DNA of 64,000 bases from Promicromonospora sukumoe 327MFSha3.1 (GTDB taxonomy: Bacteria > Actinomycetota > Actinomycetes > Actinomycetales > Cellulomonadaceae), in assembly GCF_000385135.1 (NCBI RefSeq), contig NZ_ARQM01000002.1, forward strand, positions 96,947 to 160,946. The letters are read 5' to 3'. The number at the start of each line of letters is the position of its first letter. The first letter of the stretch is position 1. Positions 17,500 through 26,388 of this stretch are shown here, one piece after another. The translations under genes were made by a program, and so were the position numbers. The notes under the pieces were generated by a model. It searched no databases, was not told where the DNA came from, and saw nothing but the letters and a program-made list of their open reading frames with translations.

Positions 17500-18405
17500 T
17501 CAGCCGAACACGACCGCCCAGTCGTCCTTCATGCTCACCGTGGTCCAGCCGAGCCGGTCGGCCGTGGCCGTGATGGGTTCCGTGGCCGCGAGGGTCTGGG
17601 CCTGGCTCGCATAGGCGAACTCCCGCTCGGCGTCGTCGTGGTCCACCAGCAGCGACAGGCGCGGTCCGTCGCTCGCGGCCGCCCACTCCAGGAGCTCGTG
17701 GTCGCCCGCCGAGTTGCCGGCCGCGAGCACCGGGGGCCGGCCGAGCTGGGTCTGGATGTTCGTCACCTTGGCCGCGCCCTCGTTGACGTCGCCCAGCACC
17801 CGGCCGGTACGCCGCAGGACGGGCCGCCCGTGGGAGTTCTGGCCGAGGTCGTAGGCGATCATCGTGCCGACCACCCGCTCGGGCGGGACGCCGTACAGCT
17901 CCTGGCTGACGGCGCGGACGAACTCGGTGCCGCCGCCCGTCACCACGCCGACGGTGAAGTCCAGCCCCCGCAGCACGTCCAGCAGCTCGAGCATCGGCCG
18001 GTAGCGGACCTTGCTCAGGGGGTGGCCCAGCGTGGGGTGGGCGCCGGAGCGGAGGAACTCGCGTACCTCCCTCGTGAACGCCCGCGGTTCGAGCCCCTGG
18101 AAGAGGCCGGCCAGCGCGAGCGCGATGCGTTCGAGCCCGATCTCCCCCACCGCGGCGGTGTCCCCGGCGAGCACGGCCCGGAACTCGGCCTCGCCCGCGA
18201 GCGCCGGGTCGTCGCGCACGCGCCGCCGCAGCGCGTCGACGTAGAACTCGTACTGCACGTAGGTGGGGCGTTCGCACCACAGCGTGCCGTCGTTGTCGAA
18301 GTAGGCCACGCGGTCCTCGCGCGGGAGGCCGGGGGCCTCGGCGAGAAAGCTGAGCAGGGCGTCACGCGTGGGCCCGGGCCGCCAGGAGGGGAGCTGGTCG
18401 GTCAT
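17500..18405 (-). CDS. HAD-superfamily phosphatase of the sulfatase operon
   Basis: This 301-residue protein has all the HAD motifs: nucleophile and acid in FDNDGT (Asp37, Asp39), motif II in GVVTGGGTEF, a lysine in GAAKVTNIQT, and the metal-binding GNSAGD. It should hydrolyse a phosphate ester and is closest in layout to SerB-like phosphatases with a helical cap. Its ATG overlaps the stop of the upstream formylglycine-enzyme gene (ATGA at 18402-18405), so it belongs to the sulfatase operon. It may process a phosphorylated product or by-product; the substrate is unknown. Confidence 0.82.
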   Translation of the reverse strand: MTDQLPSWRPGPTRDALLSFLAEAPGLPREDRVAYFDNDGTLWCERPTYVQYEFYVDALRRRVRDDPALAGEAEFRAVLAGDTAAVGEIGLERIALALAGLFQGLEPRAFTREVREFLRSGAHPTLGHPLSKVRYRPMLELLDVLRGLDFTVGVVTGGGTEFVRAVSQELYGVPPERVVGTMIAYDLGQNSHGRPVLRRTGRVLGDVNEGAAKVTNIQTQLGRPPVLAAGNSAGDHELLEWAAASDGPRLSLLVDHDDAEREFAYASQAQTLAATEPITATADRLGWTTVSMKDDWAVVFG

Positions 18406-19400
18406 GGCAGCACCTCCAGCAGCGTGGCGCCGGACGGCGGGCCGGCCGCTGCGTCGGCGCGCACGCAGCGGAAGCCCACGTGGCTCATGCCGGTGTCGAC
18501 GGCCTGGGGCCGTCGGGCGGCGGGCCGGTAGCGGCGGCAGTAGGTGTCGGCGCACAGGAACGACCCGCCCTTGACGACCTTGCGTGGCACGGCGAACTGG
18601 GGCTGGTGCGGGTCGTGGCTGGCCTCGGCCGCGCCGCCGCGCGGGTTGGCGGGCGCGCAGCAGGCGTCGGCCGCCGCGGGGTGGCGGTCGGTCCACCAGT
18701 CGTCGGTCCACTCCCAGACGTTGCCGGCCATGTCGAACAGGCCGTACCGGTTGGGCGGGAAGGAGCCCACGGGCGCCGTGCGGGTCCAGCCGGACCCGCC
18801 GGTGGACCGCCACGGGAAGTCGGGGCCGTCCCAGGTGTTGGCGAGCAGGCGGCCGCCGGGGCGGGCCCGGTCGCCCCAGGTGTACTCGGCGCCGTCGAGG
18901 CCGCCGCGGGCGGCGTACTCCCACTGGGCCTCGGTGGGCAGGCTCGCGCCGGCCCACTCGGCGTAGGCGGCGGCGTCCTCGTGGGCGACCTGGACCACGG
19001 GGTGCTCGCCGCGGTCCTCGATCCCGGAGCCGGGCCCCTCCGGGTGGCGCCAGGACGCCCCCGGGACCCAGGCCCACCACTGGCTGAGGTGGCGCAGGTC
19101 CACGGGGCCGCTGGTCGGCGTGAACACCATGGACCCGGGCACGAGGTTCTCGGGCGGGGCACCCGGGTAGAGCCCGGGGTCCAAGGGCCGCTCGGCCACC
19201 GTTACGTACCCGGTTGCGGCGACGAACGCGTCGAACCGCTCGTTGGTGACGGCGTAGGGGTCGATCCGGAACCCGTCGACCCGTACGGGGTGCGCGGGCG
19301 CCTCCTCCGGGTAGTGCTCGTCCGAGCCCATCGTGAACAGCCCGCCGTCCAGCCGGACGAGGCCGGCGGTGCGCGCGTCGTGGTCGGTGTGCGTGGTCAT
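18402..19400 (-). CDS. Formylglycine-generating enzyme (SUMF1/FGE family)
   Basis: This 332-residue enzyme oxidises the active-site cysteine of sulfatases to formylglycine. It has the family start FTMGSDEHYPEEAP, HPVVQVAHEDAAAYAEWAG, PTEAQWEYAARGG, FDMAGNVWEW and GGSFLCADTYCRRYRPAAR. The last stretch carries Cys283 and Cys288, spaced five apart like the copper-binding catalytic cysteines of studied FGEs, so it should be catalytically competent. It overlaps the sulfatase stop (ATGA at 19397) and the HAD start, giving a tightly coupled operon. There is no signal peptide, so it acts in the cytoplasm before the sulfatase folds. Confidence 0.92.
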   Translation of the reverse strand: MTTHTDHDARTAGLVRLDGGLFTMGSDEHYPEEAPAHPVRVDGFRIDPYAVTNERFDAFVAATGYVTVAERPLDPGLYPGAPPENLVPGSMVFTPTSGPVDLRHLSQWWAWVPGASWRHPEGPGSGIEDRGEHPVVQVAHEDAAAYAEWAGASLPTEAQWEYAARGGLDGAEYTWGDRARPGGRLLANTWDGPDFPWRSTGGSGWTRTAPVGSFPPNRYGLFDMAGNVWEWTDDWWTDRHPAAADACCAPANPRGGAAEASHDPHQPQFAVPRKVVKGGSFLCADTYCRRYRPAARRPQAVDTGMSHVGFRCVRADAAAGPPSGATLLEVLP

Positions 19401-20896
19401 GCGCTCGGGAGGCCCGACTGGAGCTTGGCGAGCACCTGCTGCACGTTGAAGCTCGCCGGCTCCTGGCGCGCGGGGAACTCGGCCAGCGTGGTGAGCATCC
19501 GGGCCACGTACGCCTGGGCGGGCACGAGGATCCAGGCGTGGTCCAGCATCCAGTCGAAGTAGGAGTTGGACGTGATGTCGGCCCGTTCGAACGGGTCGGT
19601 GCGCAGGTTGAAGATCTTGGGCGCGCGCAGCTCGACGTACGGCTCCAGCCAGACGTCGAGGGTGCCGGGCGCGCGCTGCTCCAGGAACACGATCTTCCAG
19701 TTGTCGTAGCGCAGCGCGGTCAGGTCGCCGTCGTCGGACACGTAGAAGAAGTGCTCGCGCGGCGACTCCTCGGTGGCGCCCGTGAGGTAGCCGAGCTGGT
19801 CGTACCCGTCCAGGTGCACCTGGTACGTGGTGCCGCCCAGCTCGGTCCCTTGGCGCAGCCGACCCACGATGTCGGGCTCGCCCGCGGCCGCCAGCAGGGT
19901 GGGGAACCAGTCCGCATGGCTGAACAGGTCGTTCAGCACCGTGCCGGGTTCGACGCGGCCCGGCCAGCGCACCATCGCCGGCACGCGGTAGGCGCCCTCC
20001 CAGTTGGAGTTCTTCTCGTTGCGGAACGGGGTCATCCCGGCGTCGGGCCAGCTGTTCATGTGCGGGCCGTTGTCGGTGGAGTAGATGACGATGGTGTCGT
20101 CCGCGACGCCGAGCGCGTCGAGCTCGTCGAGCAGGCTGCCGACGACGTCGTCGTGGTCGAGCATGGTGTCGTGGTACTCGGACTGCCACCGGCCCGCCCG
20201 GCCCTTGCTCTCCGGCTTGCCGTGGGTGCGGAAGTGCATGTGGGTCGAGTTGAACCACACGAAGAACGCCTGGCCGGCGTTCGCCCTGTCGCGCATGAAG
20301 CCGACCGCGGCGTCGCGGAACTCCTCGTCGACCGTCTCCATCCGCTTGCGCGTCAGCGGTCCGGTGTCCTCGATGCGCTGCGTGCCGTCCCCGTTCGCCC
20401 AGGAGTGCAGCACGCCGCGCGGGCCGAACCGCTCCCGGAAGTCCGGGAAGTCCTCCGCCCGCGGGTAGTCGTCCTGCTCCGGCTCCTCCTCGGCGTTGAG
20501 GTGGTAGAGGTTGCCGAAGAACTCGTCGAACCCGTGCATGGTCGGCAGGTGCTCGTCGCGGTCCCCGAGGTGGTTCTTGCCGAACTGGCCGGTGGCGTAC
20601 CCCTGGTCCCTGAGCGCGGTCGCGATCGTGGGGTCCGGGGCCTGGAGCCCGACCTCGGCGCCCGGCATACCCACCTTCGTCAGCCCGGTCCGGTAGGGGT
20701 TCTGCCCGGTGATGAACGCGGCCCGGCCGGCGGTGCAGCTCTGCTCGCCGTAGTAGTCGGTGAAGCGGGCGCCCTCGGCGGCGATCCGGTCGATGTTCGG
20801 GGTCCGGTAGCCCATCACGCCGTCGGAGTAGGCGCTGATGTTGCTGATCCCGATGTCGTCACCCCAGATGACCAGGATGTTCGGTGTCTCGGCCAC
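19397..20896 (-). CDS. Arylsulfatase-type sulfatase (formylglycine-dependent)
   Basis: This 499-residue type I sulfatase has the modification motif SCTAGR, with Cys54 to be converted to formylglycine and Arg58. Metal ligands are seen in WGDDIG at residues 11-16 and in YSTDNGPH. A GTG start at 20896 is chosen (GAGGAG about five bases upstream); upstream in-frame codons lack a site. There is no signal peptide, so it is probably cytoplasmic or exported by another route. It heads the operon with its own maturation enzyme. The substrate sulfate ester is unknown. Confidence 0.9.
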   Translation of the reverse strand: MAETPNILVIWGDDIGISNISAYSDGVMGYRTPNIDRIAAEGARFTDYYGEQSCTAGRAAFITGQNPYRTGLTKVGMPGAEVGLQAPDPTIATALRDQGYATGQFGKNHLGDRDEHLPTMHGFDEFFGNLYHLNAEEEPEQDDYPRAEDFPDFRERFGPRGVLHSWANGDGTQRIEDTGPLTRKRMETVDEEFRDAAVGFMRDRANAGQAFFVWFNSTHMHFRTHGKPESKGRAGRWQSEYHDTMLDHDDVVGSLLDELDALGVADDTIVIYSTDNGPHMNSWPDAGMTPFRNEKNSNWEGAYRVPAMVRWPGRVEPGTVLNDLFSHADWFPTLLAAAGEPDIVGRLRQGTELGGTTYQVHLDGYDQLGYLTGATEESPREHFFYVSDDGDLTALRYDNWKIVFLEQRAPGTLDVWLEPYVELRAPKIFNLRTDPFERADITSNSYFDWMLDHAWILVPAQAYVARMLTTLAEFPARQEPASFNVQQVLAKLQSGLPSA

Positions 20897-20947
20897 GATG
20901 TCTCCTCGGAGTCGGCGCACACTGCCTGACCCTCATGCTCGGCAGGC

Positions 20948-20998
20948 GCGGCCGGGCGGTACTTCCCCCAGAACGGGTGAGTTGCACCGCCCGGCCGC
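20948..20998 (-). terminator. Strong hairpin after MacB-type ABC operon
   Basis: Perfect 13-bp arms (20948-20960 with 20986-20998, GCGGCCGGGCGGT paired to ACCGCCCGGCCGC) lie 8 bases past the permease stop codon on the minus strand. A 25-base loop separates them. No T-run follows, as is common in high-G+C actinobacteria. It should isolate the ABC operon from the sulfatase operon. Confidence 0.65.
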
Positions 20999-21006
20999 TC
21001 AGGCGC

Positions 21007-22290
21007 TCACTCGTAGCGCAGCGAGGAGATCGGGTCCTGCCGGGCGGCCCGCAGGGCGGGCAGGGTGCCGGCCAGGAACGCGATGGCCATGACGCCCAGC
21101 ACGACGGCGGCGACCGTGACCGGGTCGAACGCGATGAGCGTGAGCCCGGGGAGGTTCGCCAGGAGGTCCCCGGCGACGCCGCCCACGAGCTGCCCGACGC
21201 CGATCGCGGCCAGCACGCCGAGCGCGCTGCCGACCAGGCCGATCACGACGGCCTCGATGCTGAACAGCGCGAAGACGCGGGCACTGGACAGGCCCATCGC
21301 CTTCATCAGACCCACCTCGCGGGTGCGCTCCTGCACCGCCATGAAGAGCGTGTTGACGATGCCGATCCCGGCCGCGACCAGCGCGATCACCGCGAACCCG
21401 TTCAGCACCAGCACGATCGCGTCGATCACGGAGGTGATGGTGCCGAGCTGGTCCTGCAGGGTGCTGGCGGTGTAGCCGGCGTCCGCGAGCCGGTCCCGCA
21501 GGGCCTCGGTCGCCTCCTCCCCCGCGGCGGCGTCGAACGTGACGGACGCCTGCGCGTAGCGCGCGGCCTGGGCCGCGGGCACGCCCTCGGCCTGGAGGTC
21601 GTGGAGCGTCTGGGCCAGGGCGTCGTTGGGGACGGCTCCGGCCATGCTGATCACGCCGGGCTCCGCGATGCCGACCACCTCGGCCTCGGTGGTGACCTGC
21701 GTGCCCGTGCCGTCGGTGACGGCCAGCACCACGGTCTGCCCGACGGCGTCCGCGGCGCTCCCCAGGGCCAGCGGCTCCAGGTAGCTCTCCGGCAGCACGA
21801 CCTGCGGGTCGGCGGCGTCCAGGTCGACCTGCGCGCCCGCGGCGAGCTCGACCTTCATCCCGGGCACGAACTGCGAGACCGAGAGCTGGTACCGGTCGCC
21901 GTCGCCGTGCTGCACGTAGTCGGTGCTGACCTCCTTGACCGGCTCGACCGCCTGCACGCCGTCGACGTCCGCGATCGTTTCGATGTCGTCGTCGGTCAGG
22001 GCGGTCGTGGTGGTGCCGGGCGGACCGTCGGCCGCGATCCGGTTCGGGTCGTACTCGGCGGGACCGCCGTCGGCCGGGGCGTCCTCGTCCGCCTTGGTGA
22101 CGGTCATGACGTCGTCGACGCCGACCGAGGCCACGGTGTCGTCGATGTACCGGTTGATGCCGGTGCCCAGGCCGTTGGTCAGCGAGAGCGTGAACGCGCC
22201 GATGAAGATCGCCAGGACCGTCAGGCTGGTGCGCAGCCGCGAGCGGAACGCGTTCCGGAAGGCGCTGGTGACGACGTCGGCGGCCCTCAT
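21007..22290 (-). CDS. MacB/FtsX-type ABC transporter permease
   Basis: This 427-residue protein has one N-terminal membrane helix (TSLTVLAIFIGAFTLSLTNGL), a large external domain of about 220 residues, and three C-terminal helices with the FtsX core (GIGIVNTLFMAVQERTREVG, LMKAMGLSSARVFALF). This is the MacB/FtsX layout of type VII ABC systems, which transmit force or export peptides, antibiotics or lipoproteins. It ends in the typical LPALRAARQDPISSLRYE. It overlaps the ATPase gene by ATGA (22287). The substrate is unknown. Confidence 0.88.
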   Translation of the reverse strand: MRAADVVTSAFRNAFRSRLRTSLTVLAIFIGAFTLSLTNGLGTGINRYIDDTVASVGVDDVMTVTKADEDAPADGGPAEYDPNRIAADGPPGTTTTALTDDDIETIADVDGVQAVEPVKEVSTDYVQHGDGDRYQLSVSQFVPGMKVELAAGAQVDLDAADPQVVLPESYLEPLALGSAADAVGQTVVLAVTDGTGTQVTTEAEVVGIAEPGVISMAGAVPNDALAQTLHDLQAEGVPAAQAARYAQASVTFDAAAGEEATEALRDRLADAGYTASTLQDQLGTITSVIDAIVLVLNGFAVIALVAAGIGIVNTLFMAVQERTREVGLMKAMGLSSARVFALFSIEAVVIGLVGSALGVLAAIGVGQLVGGVAGDLLANLPGLTLIAFDPVTVAAVVLGVMAIAFLAGTLPALRAARQDPISSLRYE

Positions 22291-22979
22291 GCGGCCACCT
22301 CCGCACGCGCGATGCGGCCGTCGCGGATGTACAGGCTGCGGTCGCAGCGGGAGGCGAGCTCCTCGTCGTGGGTGACGACCACCAGGTTGATGCCCTGGCG
22401 CTCGTTCAGGTCGAACAGGATGTCCTCGACGACGGCGCCCGTCGCGGTGTCCAGGTTGCCGGTCGGCTCGTCGGCGAAGATCACGCGCGGCCGGTTGATC
22501 AGGGCGCGGGCGATGACCACGCGCTGCTTCTGCCCGCCGGACAGGTCGTTGGCCCGGTTGCCCGCCTTGTCGTCGAGCTCGAGCTGGGCCAGGGCGGCCA
22601 GGCCGCGGGCGGTGCGCTCCCGCCGCGGCACCCCGGCGATCTTCAGCGGCAGCGTCACGTTGTCCAGCACGCTGGCCTGGGCGTTGAGGAAGAACTGCTG
22701 GAAGACGAACCCGAACGCGCCGTTCCGGGTGCGGTTGAGCTGCTTCGCGGACAGCCGCGACGTGTCGGTCCCGTCCAGGGTGATGGAGCCCGAGGTGGGG
22801 CGGTCGAGCAGGGCGAGCAGGTGCATCAGGGTCGACTTGCCCGACCCGCTCTTGCCGACGATCGCCAGGGACTCGCCCTGCGCGATGTCCAGGTCGAGGC
22901 CCTTCAGCGCCTCGAAGGCGCCGGGCCCGGAGCCGTAGGTCTTGTGCAGGTCATGGACGGAGATCAATGGGGGCGCCAC
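22287..22979 (-). CDS. MacB/LolD-type ABC transporter ATPase
   Basis: This 230-residue ATPase has Walker A GKSGSGKST, Q-loop FVFQQFFLNAQ, signature LSGGQKQR, Walker B VIFADEPTGNLD and the H-loop THDEEL. ADEPTGNLD is typical of the MacB/LolD group, which matches the overlapping permease gene downstream. ATG 22979 is used. A second ATPase of the same group begins at 63450 but is a distinct sequence. Confidence 0.93.
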   Translation of the reverse strand: MAPPLISVHDLHKTYGSGPGAFEALKGLDLDIAQGESLAIVGKSGSGKSTLMHLLALLDRPTSGSITLDGTDTSRLSAKQLNRTRNGAFGFVFQQFFLNAQASVLDNVTLPLKIAGVPRRERTARGLAALAQLELDDKAGNRANDLSGGQKQRVVIARALINRPRVIFADEPTGNLDTATGAVVEDILFDLNERQGINLVVVTHDEELASRCDRSLYIRDGRIARAEVAA

Positions 22980-22990
22980 GTCGGCCGCCT

Positions 22991-23018
22991 CTCTCGTTGG
23001 TGCCGGAGCTGACGAGAG
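22991..23018. promoter_or_regulatory. Inverted repeat upstream of MacB-type ABC operon
   Basis: CTCTCGT (22991-22997) pairs with ACGAGAG (23012-23018) across 14 bases, 12-39 bases before the ATPase start. It may be an operator or a leader hairpin. No regulator gene is directly linked. Confidence 0.35.
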
Positions 23019-23095
23019 CGACTCTGGTCCAGTGCGGGCGCGCGCGAATCGGCCCAGGGATGACTCCTGGGTACCCCGCTGGTACCGCCCGGCGG

Positions 23096-23806
23096 CTACT
23101 CCCAGACGGCGATGCTGCGGCGCACCGGCACGGTGCCGTCGTCCGCGGCGAAGAGCTCGGGCGAGCGCTGCCGGGTCTTCTCGATGTCGTCGAAGACGGC
23201 GCGCAGGTGCGAGCGGAGGCTGGCACGCGCGCTGGAGATGTCACCGGAGACGACGGCGTCGAGGATGGCATGGTGCTCGTCCACGAAACGGCCCACGCCG
23301 TTGGTCTCGTGCAGGCCGAGCCGTCGCGCCCGGTCCAGGTGGCCCTTGGCCGCGACGACCGTCGACCAGGCCCTGCCGTGCCCGCTGAGCCGCAGCAGGC
23401 CGTGGTGGAACGCCTCGTCGAGCGCGAAGAACCGCTCGATGTCGAGCCCCGGCTCGCGCTGCTGCTCCAGGTTGGCGCGCAGCTCGGCGATCACGTCGGG
23501 GTCGAGAGTCCCGGGGATGTCGTCGAAGGCGGCCAGCTCCACCGCCTCGCGGAGGAACTGCGCGTCGGCCACGCGCTCGGCGTCGACCCGGGAGACGAAC
23601 GAGCCGACCTTGGGGAAGACGCGGACCAGCCCCTCCTCGCCCAGGAGGATCAGGGACTCGCGCACCGGCGTGCGGCTGACGCCGAGGGCCGCGGCCAGCT
23701 CGTTCTCCGACAGCGAGGCGCCGGGCGGCAGCTCGAGGGTGAGCACCTTACGGCGCAGCGTCTCGTAGACGACGCTGCGGTTGGACCGGGTCGAGGCTTG
23801 CCCCAT
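23096..23806 (-). CDS. GntR-family regulator with FCD domain
   Basis: This 236-residue protein has an N-terminal winged helix (VVYETLRRKVLTLELPPGASL, LGVSRTPVRESLILL) and a C-terminal all-helical FCD domain, which usually binds a metal and a carboxylic-acid ligand (FFALDEAFHHGLLRLSG, FVDEHHAILDAV). It is divergent from the MHS transporter and idonate dehydrogenase genes across 152 bases and very likely represses them. An acid sugar such as idonate or a gluconate derivative is a reasonable inducer, but that rests on context. Confidence 0.9.
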   Translation of the reverse strand: MGQASTRSNRSVVYETLRRKVLTLELPPGASLSENELAAALGVSRTPVRESLILLGEEGLVRVFPKVGSFVSRVDAERVADAQFLREAVELAAFDDIPGTLDPDVIAELRANLEQQREPGLDIERFFALDEAFHHGLLRLSGHGRAWSTVVAAKGHLDRARRLGLHETNGVGRFVDEHHAILDAVVSGDISSARASLRSHLRAVFDDIEKTRQRSPELFAADDGTVPVRRSIAVWE

Positions 23807-23852
23807 GCCCGGAGTCTAGACGAGACGGAGCTCGGTTCCACGCGGGCGAAGG

Positions 23853-23883
23853 TTGACACCGGCTTGTGGACGCTGCTTACATA
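23853..23883 (+). promoter_or_regulatory. Likely promoter of the idonate-type operon
   Basis: A consensus -35 box TTGACA (23853-23858) is followed after 18-19 bases by a TTACAT/TACATA -10-like box. CTTACATACAAG (23876-23887) overlaps the -10 and has CTT...AAG symmetry, so it could be the GntR operator. The message would have a leader of about 70 bases before the AAGGAG site at 23943. Confidence 0.4.
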
Positions 23884-23958
23884 CAAGACCTGCCACACAT
23901 CGGCCACGCGCGCCGTTCGGACAACGACGTCAGTCAATGAAGTCAAGGAGCACCTCCC

Positions 23959-25347
23959 ATGGCGGACACCGCTATGACCTCACCGGGTAACACTTCCCCG
24001 GGCAACGCAGTGACCCGGTCGACCAAGGACCTCACCCGGGCGGCCGTGTCCGGCTGGCTCGGCACGGCCATGGAGTTCATGGACTTCCAGCTCTACTCGC
24101 TGGCGGCCGCGATCGTCTTCAACCAGATCTTCTTCCCCGGGGTCAGCCCCGCCATCGCGCTCATCGCGGCCATGGCCACCTACGGCGTGGGCTACGTGGC
24201 CCGGCTTGCGGGCGCCGTCTACTTCGGGCGGATGGGCGACCGGATCGGCCGCCGCAAGGTGCTGTTCCTGACCATCGCGCTCATGGGCGTCTCCACGACG
24301 CTGATCGGCGTGCTGCCCACCTACCAGATGATCGGCATCACCGCGCCGATCCTGCTCGTGGTGCTGCGGCTGGTCCAGGGCTTCGGCGCCGGCGCCGAGA
24401 TCGCCGGGGCCACCGTGATGCTCGCCGAGTACGCGCCCGTCAAGCGCCGCGGCCTGGTCGCCTCGCTGGTCTCGCTCGGCACCAACTCCGGCACGCTGGC
24501 GGCGTCCGCCCTGTGGGCGCTGCTGCTGGTCGTGCTCAGCGAGGAGCAGCTCCTGGCCTGGGGCTGGCGGGTGCCGTTCCTGCTCAGCTTCGTGCTGATG
24601 ATCTTCGCCGTCTGGATCCGCCGGAACGTCAAGGAGAGCCCGGTCTTCGAGGCCCGCCCCGACGTCGTCGACGGCGTGGCCATGACGCGCGCCGAGGTCA
24701 AGGAGGCCGAGTCCGCGCCGGTGCTGGAGGCCGCCCTGGCCCAGCGCAAGGGCAAGGCGTTCTTCCTGGCCCTGGCCCTGCGGTTCGGGCAGGCGGGCAA
24801 CTCCGGCCTGGTGCAGACCTTCCTGGTCGGCTACATCGCCACCAGCCTCGCCATGGACCGGGCGCTGCCCACCGAGGCCATCATGTGGGGCTCCATCGCG
24901 GGCTTCGCGACCGTGCCGCTGGTCGGCATGCTGGGCGACCGGTTCGGCCGCCGCGCCATGTACACGGTGCTGTCGCTGGCGACCATCGCGTTCGCGTTCC
25001 CGATGATGCTGCTGATCACCAGCGGCAGCACCGCCGCGCTGCTGCTCGGCATGATCGCCGGCCTGAACCTCGGTGTGCTGGGCCTGTTCGCCCTGGAGAG
25101 CGTGACGATGGCCGAGCTGTTCGGCGCCCGCACCCGGTTCACGCAGCTCGCCCTGTCCAAGGAGATCGGCGGCATCCTCGCCACCGCGATCGGCCCGGTC
25201 ATCGCCGCGTCGCTCACCGCGGCGACCGGGAGCTGGTGGCCCATCGCCGCGATGCTCGTCGTGTACTCGACGATCACCCTGGTGGCCGCGCGCCTCGCCC
25301 CCGAGACGCAGGGCCGCGACCTGGTCCAGCTCGAGGACGCCGCATGA
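23959..25347 (+). CDS. MHS-family (MFS) metabolite:H+ symporter
   Basis: This 462-residue protein has 12 predicted membrane helices and the MHS signature around GDRIGRRKVLFLTIALMG, LRLVQGFGAGAEIAG and the long central loop. MHS proteins take up organic acids and osmolytes with protons. The start ATG 23959 has AAGGAG at a good distance. Its stop overlaps the start of the idonate dehydrogenase gene (ATGA at 25344), so uptake of idonate or a related sugar acid is the likely job, under the divergent GntR regulator. Confidence 0.87.
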   Translation: MADTAMTSPGNTSPGNAVTRSTKDLTRAAVSGWLGTAMEFMDFQLYSLAAAIVFNQIFFPGVSPAIALIAAMATYGVGYVARLAGAVYFGRMGDRIGRRKVLFLTIALMGVSTTLIGVLPTYQMIGITAPILLVVLRLVQGFGAGAEIAGATVMLAEYAPVKRRGLVASLVSLGTNSGTLAASALWALLLVVLSEEQLLAWGWRVPFLLSFVLMIFAVWIRRNVKESPVFEARPDVVDGVAMTRAEVKEAESAPVLEAALAQRKGKAFFLALALRFGQAGNSGLVQTFLVGYIATSLAMDRALPTEAIMWGSIAGFATVPLVGMLGDRFGRRAMYTVLSLATIAFAFPMMLLITSGSTAALLLGMIAGLNLGVLGLFALESVTMAELFGARTRFTQLALSKEIGGILATAIGPVIAASLTAATGSWWPIAAMLVVYSTITLVAARLAPETQGRDLVQLEDAA

Positions 25348-26363
25348 GGGCCGTCGTCGTCCACGGTGCCGGGGACCTGCGGGTCGAGGAGCGCCCCGAC
25401 CCCGTGGCCGGGCCCGGCGAGGTGGTGGTCGCCATGGAGTGGGGCGGCGTCTGCGGGTCCGACGTCGCCTACTGGCGGAACGGGTCCTCGGGCACGGCCG
25501 TGCTGCGCGACCCGCTGGTGCTGGGCCACGAGGTGGCCGGCCGCGTGGTCGGCAGCGGGCCGGGCGTCACGGGCTGGGCGCCGGGCACGGCGGTCACGGT
25601 GCACCCCGCGACCGCCACGCCGGACTCCGTGCTGCCCGACCGGCTGGCCGGGCGCACCAACCTGCACTCGCAGGTGCGGTACTTCGGCTCGGCGGCCTTC
25701 CACCCGCACACCGACGGCGGGTTCAGCGAGCTGCGGGCCGTGCGGGCCGAGCAGCTCCGCGCGCTGCCCGACGGCGTGAGCACCGAGCAGGGCGCCCTGG
25801 CCGAGCCGCTGGCCGTGGCGATGCACGCCGTGCGGCGGGCGGGCGCCGTCCGTGGCCGGGACGTGCTGGTCAACGGCGCCGGGCCCATCGGGTGCCTGGT
25901 GGTGGCCGCCGCCAGGCACGCCGGGGCGGCGTCCGTCACGGCGGCCGACGTCTCCGACACGTCCCTGGCCGTGGCCAAGGAGCTCGGCGCCGACCACGTG
26001 CTGAACGTGGCCGGCGGCGACGCGCTGCCGCAGGACAGCGAGCTCGTGTTCGAGGCCTCCGGCGCACCCGCCGCGCTCGGCGGCGTGCTGCGGGCCACGG
26101 CCCGCGGCGGCACGCTCGTCCAGGTGGGCAACCTGCCCGGGGCCGCGGCACCGTTCGCGCTCGGCGACCTCGTGACCCGCGAGATCACCTGGGTCGGGGC
26201 CTACCGGTTCGTCGAGGAGATCGGCGACGCGCTCGCCGCCCTGGGCGACGGGCTGGACGTGTCCGGCGTGATCACGCACCGGTTCGGCATCGAGGACGCC
26301 GGTGCCGCCCTCGCGGCCGCCGCCGGGCCGGGCAGCAGCAAGGTGCTGATCCGCCTCGGCTGA
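25344..26363 (+). CDS. L-idonate 5-dehydrogenase-like zinc alcohol dehydrogenase
   Basis: This 339-residue medium-chain dehydrogenase resembles E. coli IdnD, which interconverts L-idonate and 5-ketogluconate. It has GGVCGSDVAYW (catalytic zinc Cys), LGHEVAGRV, VRYFGSAAFHPHTDGGFSE, AEPLAVAMHA and the Rossmann motif GAGPIGCL. The RYFGSA...DGGF stretch is the specific similarity to IdnD. The four cysteines that hold the structural zinc in IdnD are all missing here (about residues 90-108). It is coupled to the transporter gene by ATGA. The substrate is inferred from similarity and context. Confidence 0.8.
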   Translation: MRAVVVHGAGDLRVEERPDPVAGPGEVVVAMEWGGVCGSDVAYWRNGSSGTAVLRDPLVLGHEVAGRVVGSGPGVTGWAPGTAVTVHPATATPDSVLPDRLAGRTNLHSQVRYFGSAAFHPHTDGGFSELRAVRAEQLRALPDGVSTEQGALAEPLAVAMHAVRRAGAVRGRDVLVNGAGPIGCLVVAAARHAGAASVTAADVSDTSLAVAKELGADHVLNVAGGDALPQDSELVFEASGAPAALGGVLRATARGGTLVQVGNLPGAAAPFALGDLVTREITWVGAYRFVEEIGDALAALGDGLDVSGVITHRFGIEDAGAALAAAAGPGSSKVLIRLG

Positions 26364-26388
26364 CTCGTGGCCCACAGGCCTGACCGGT

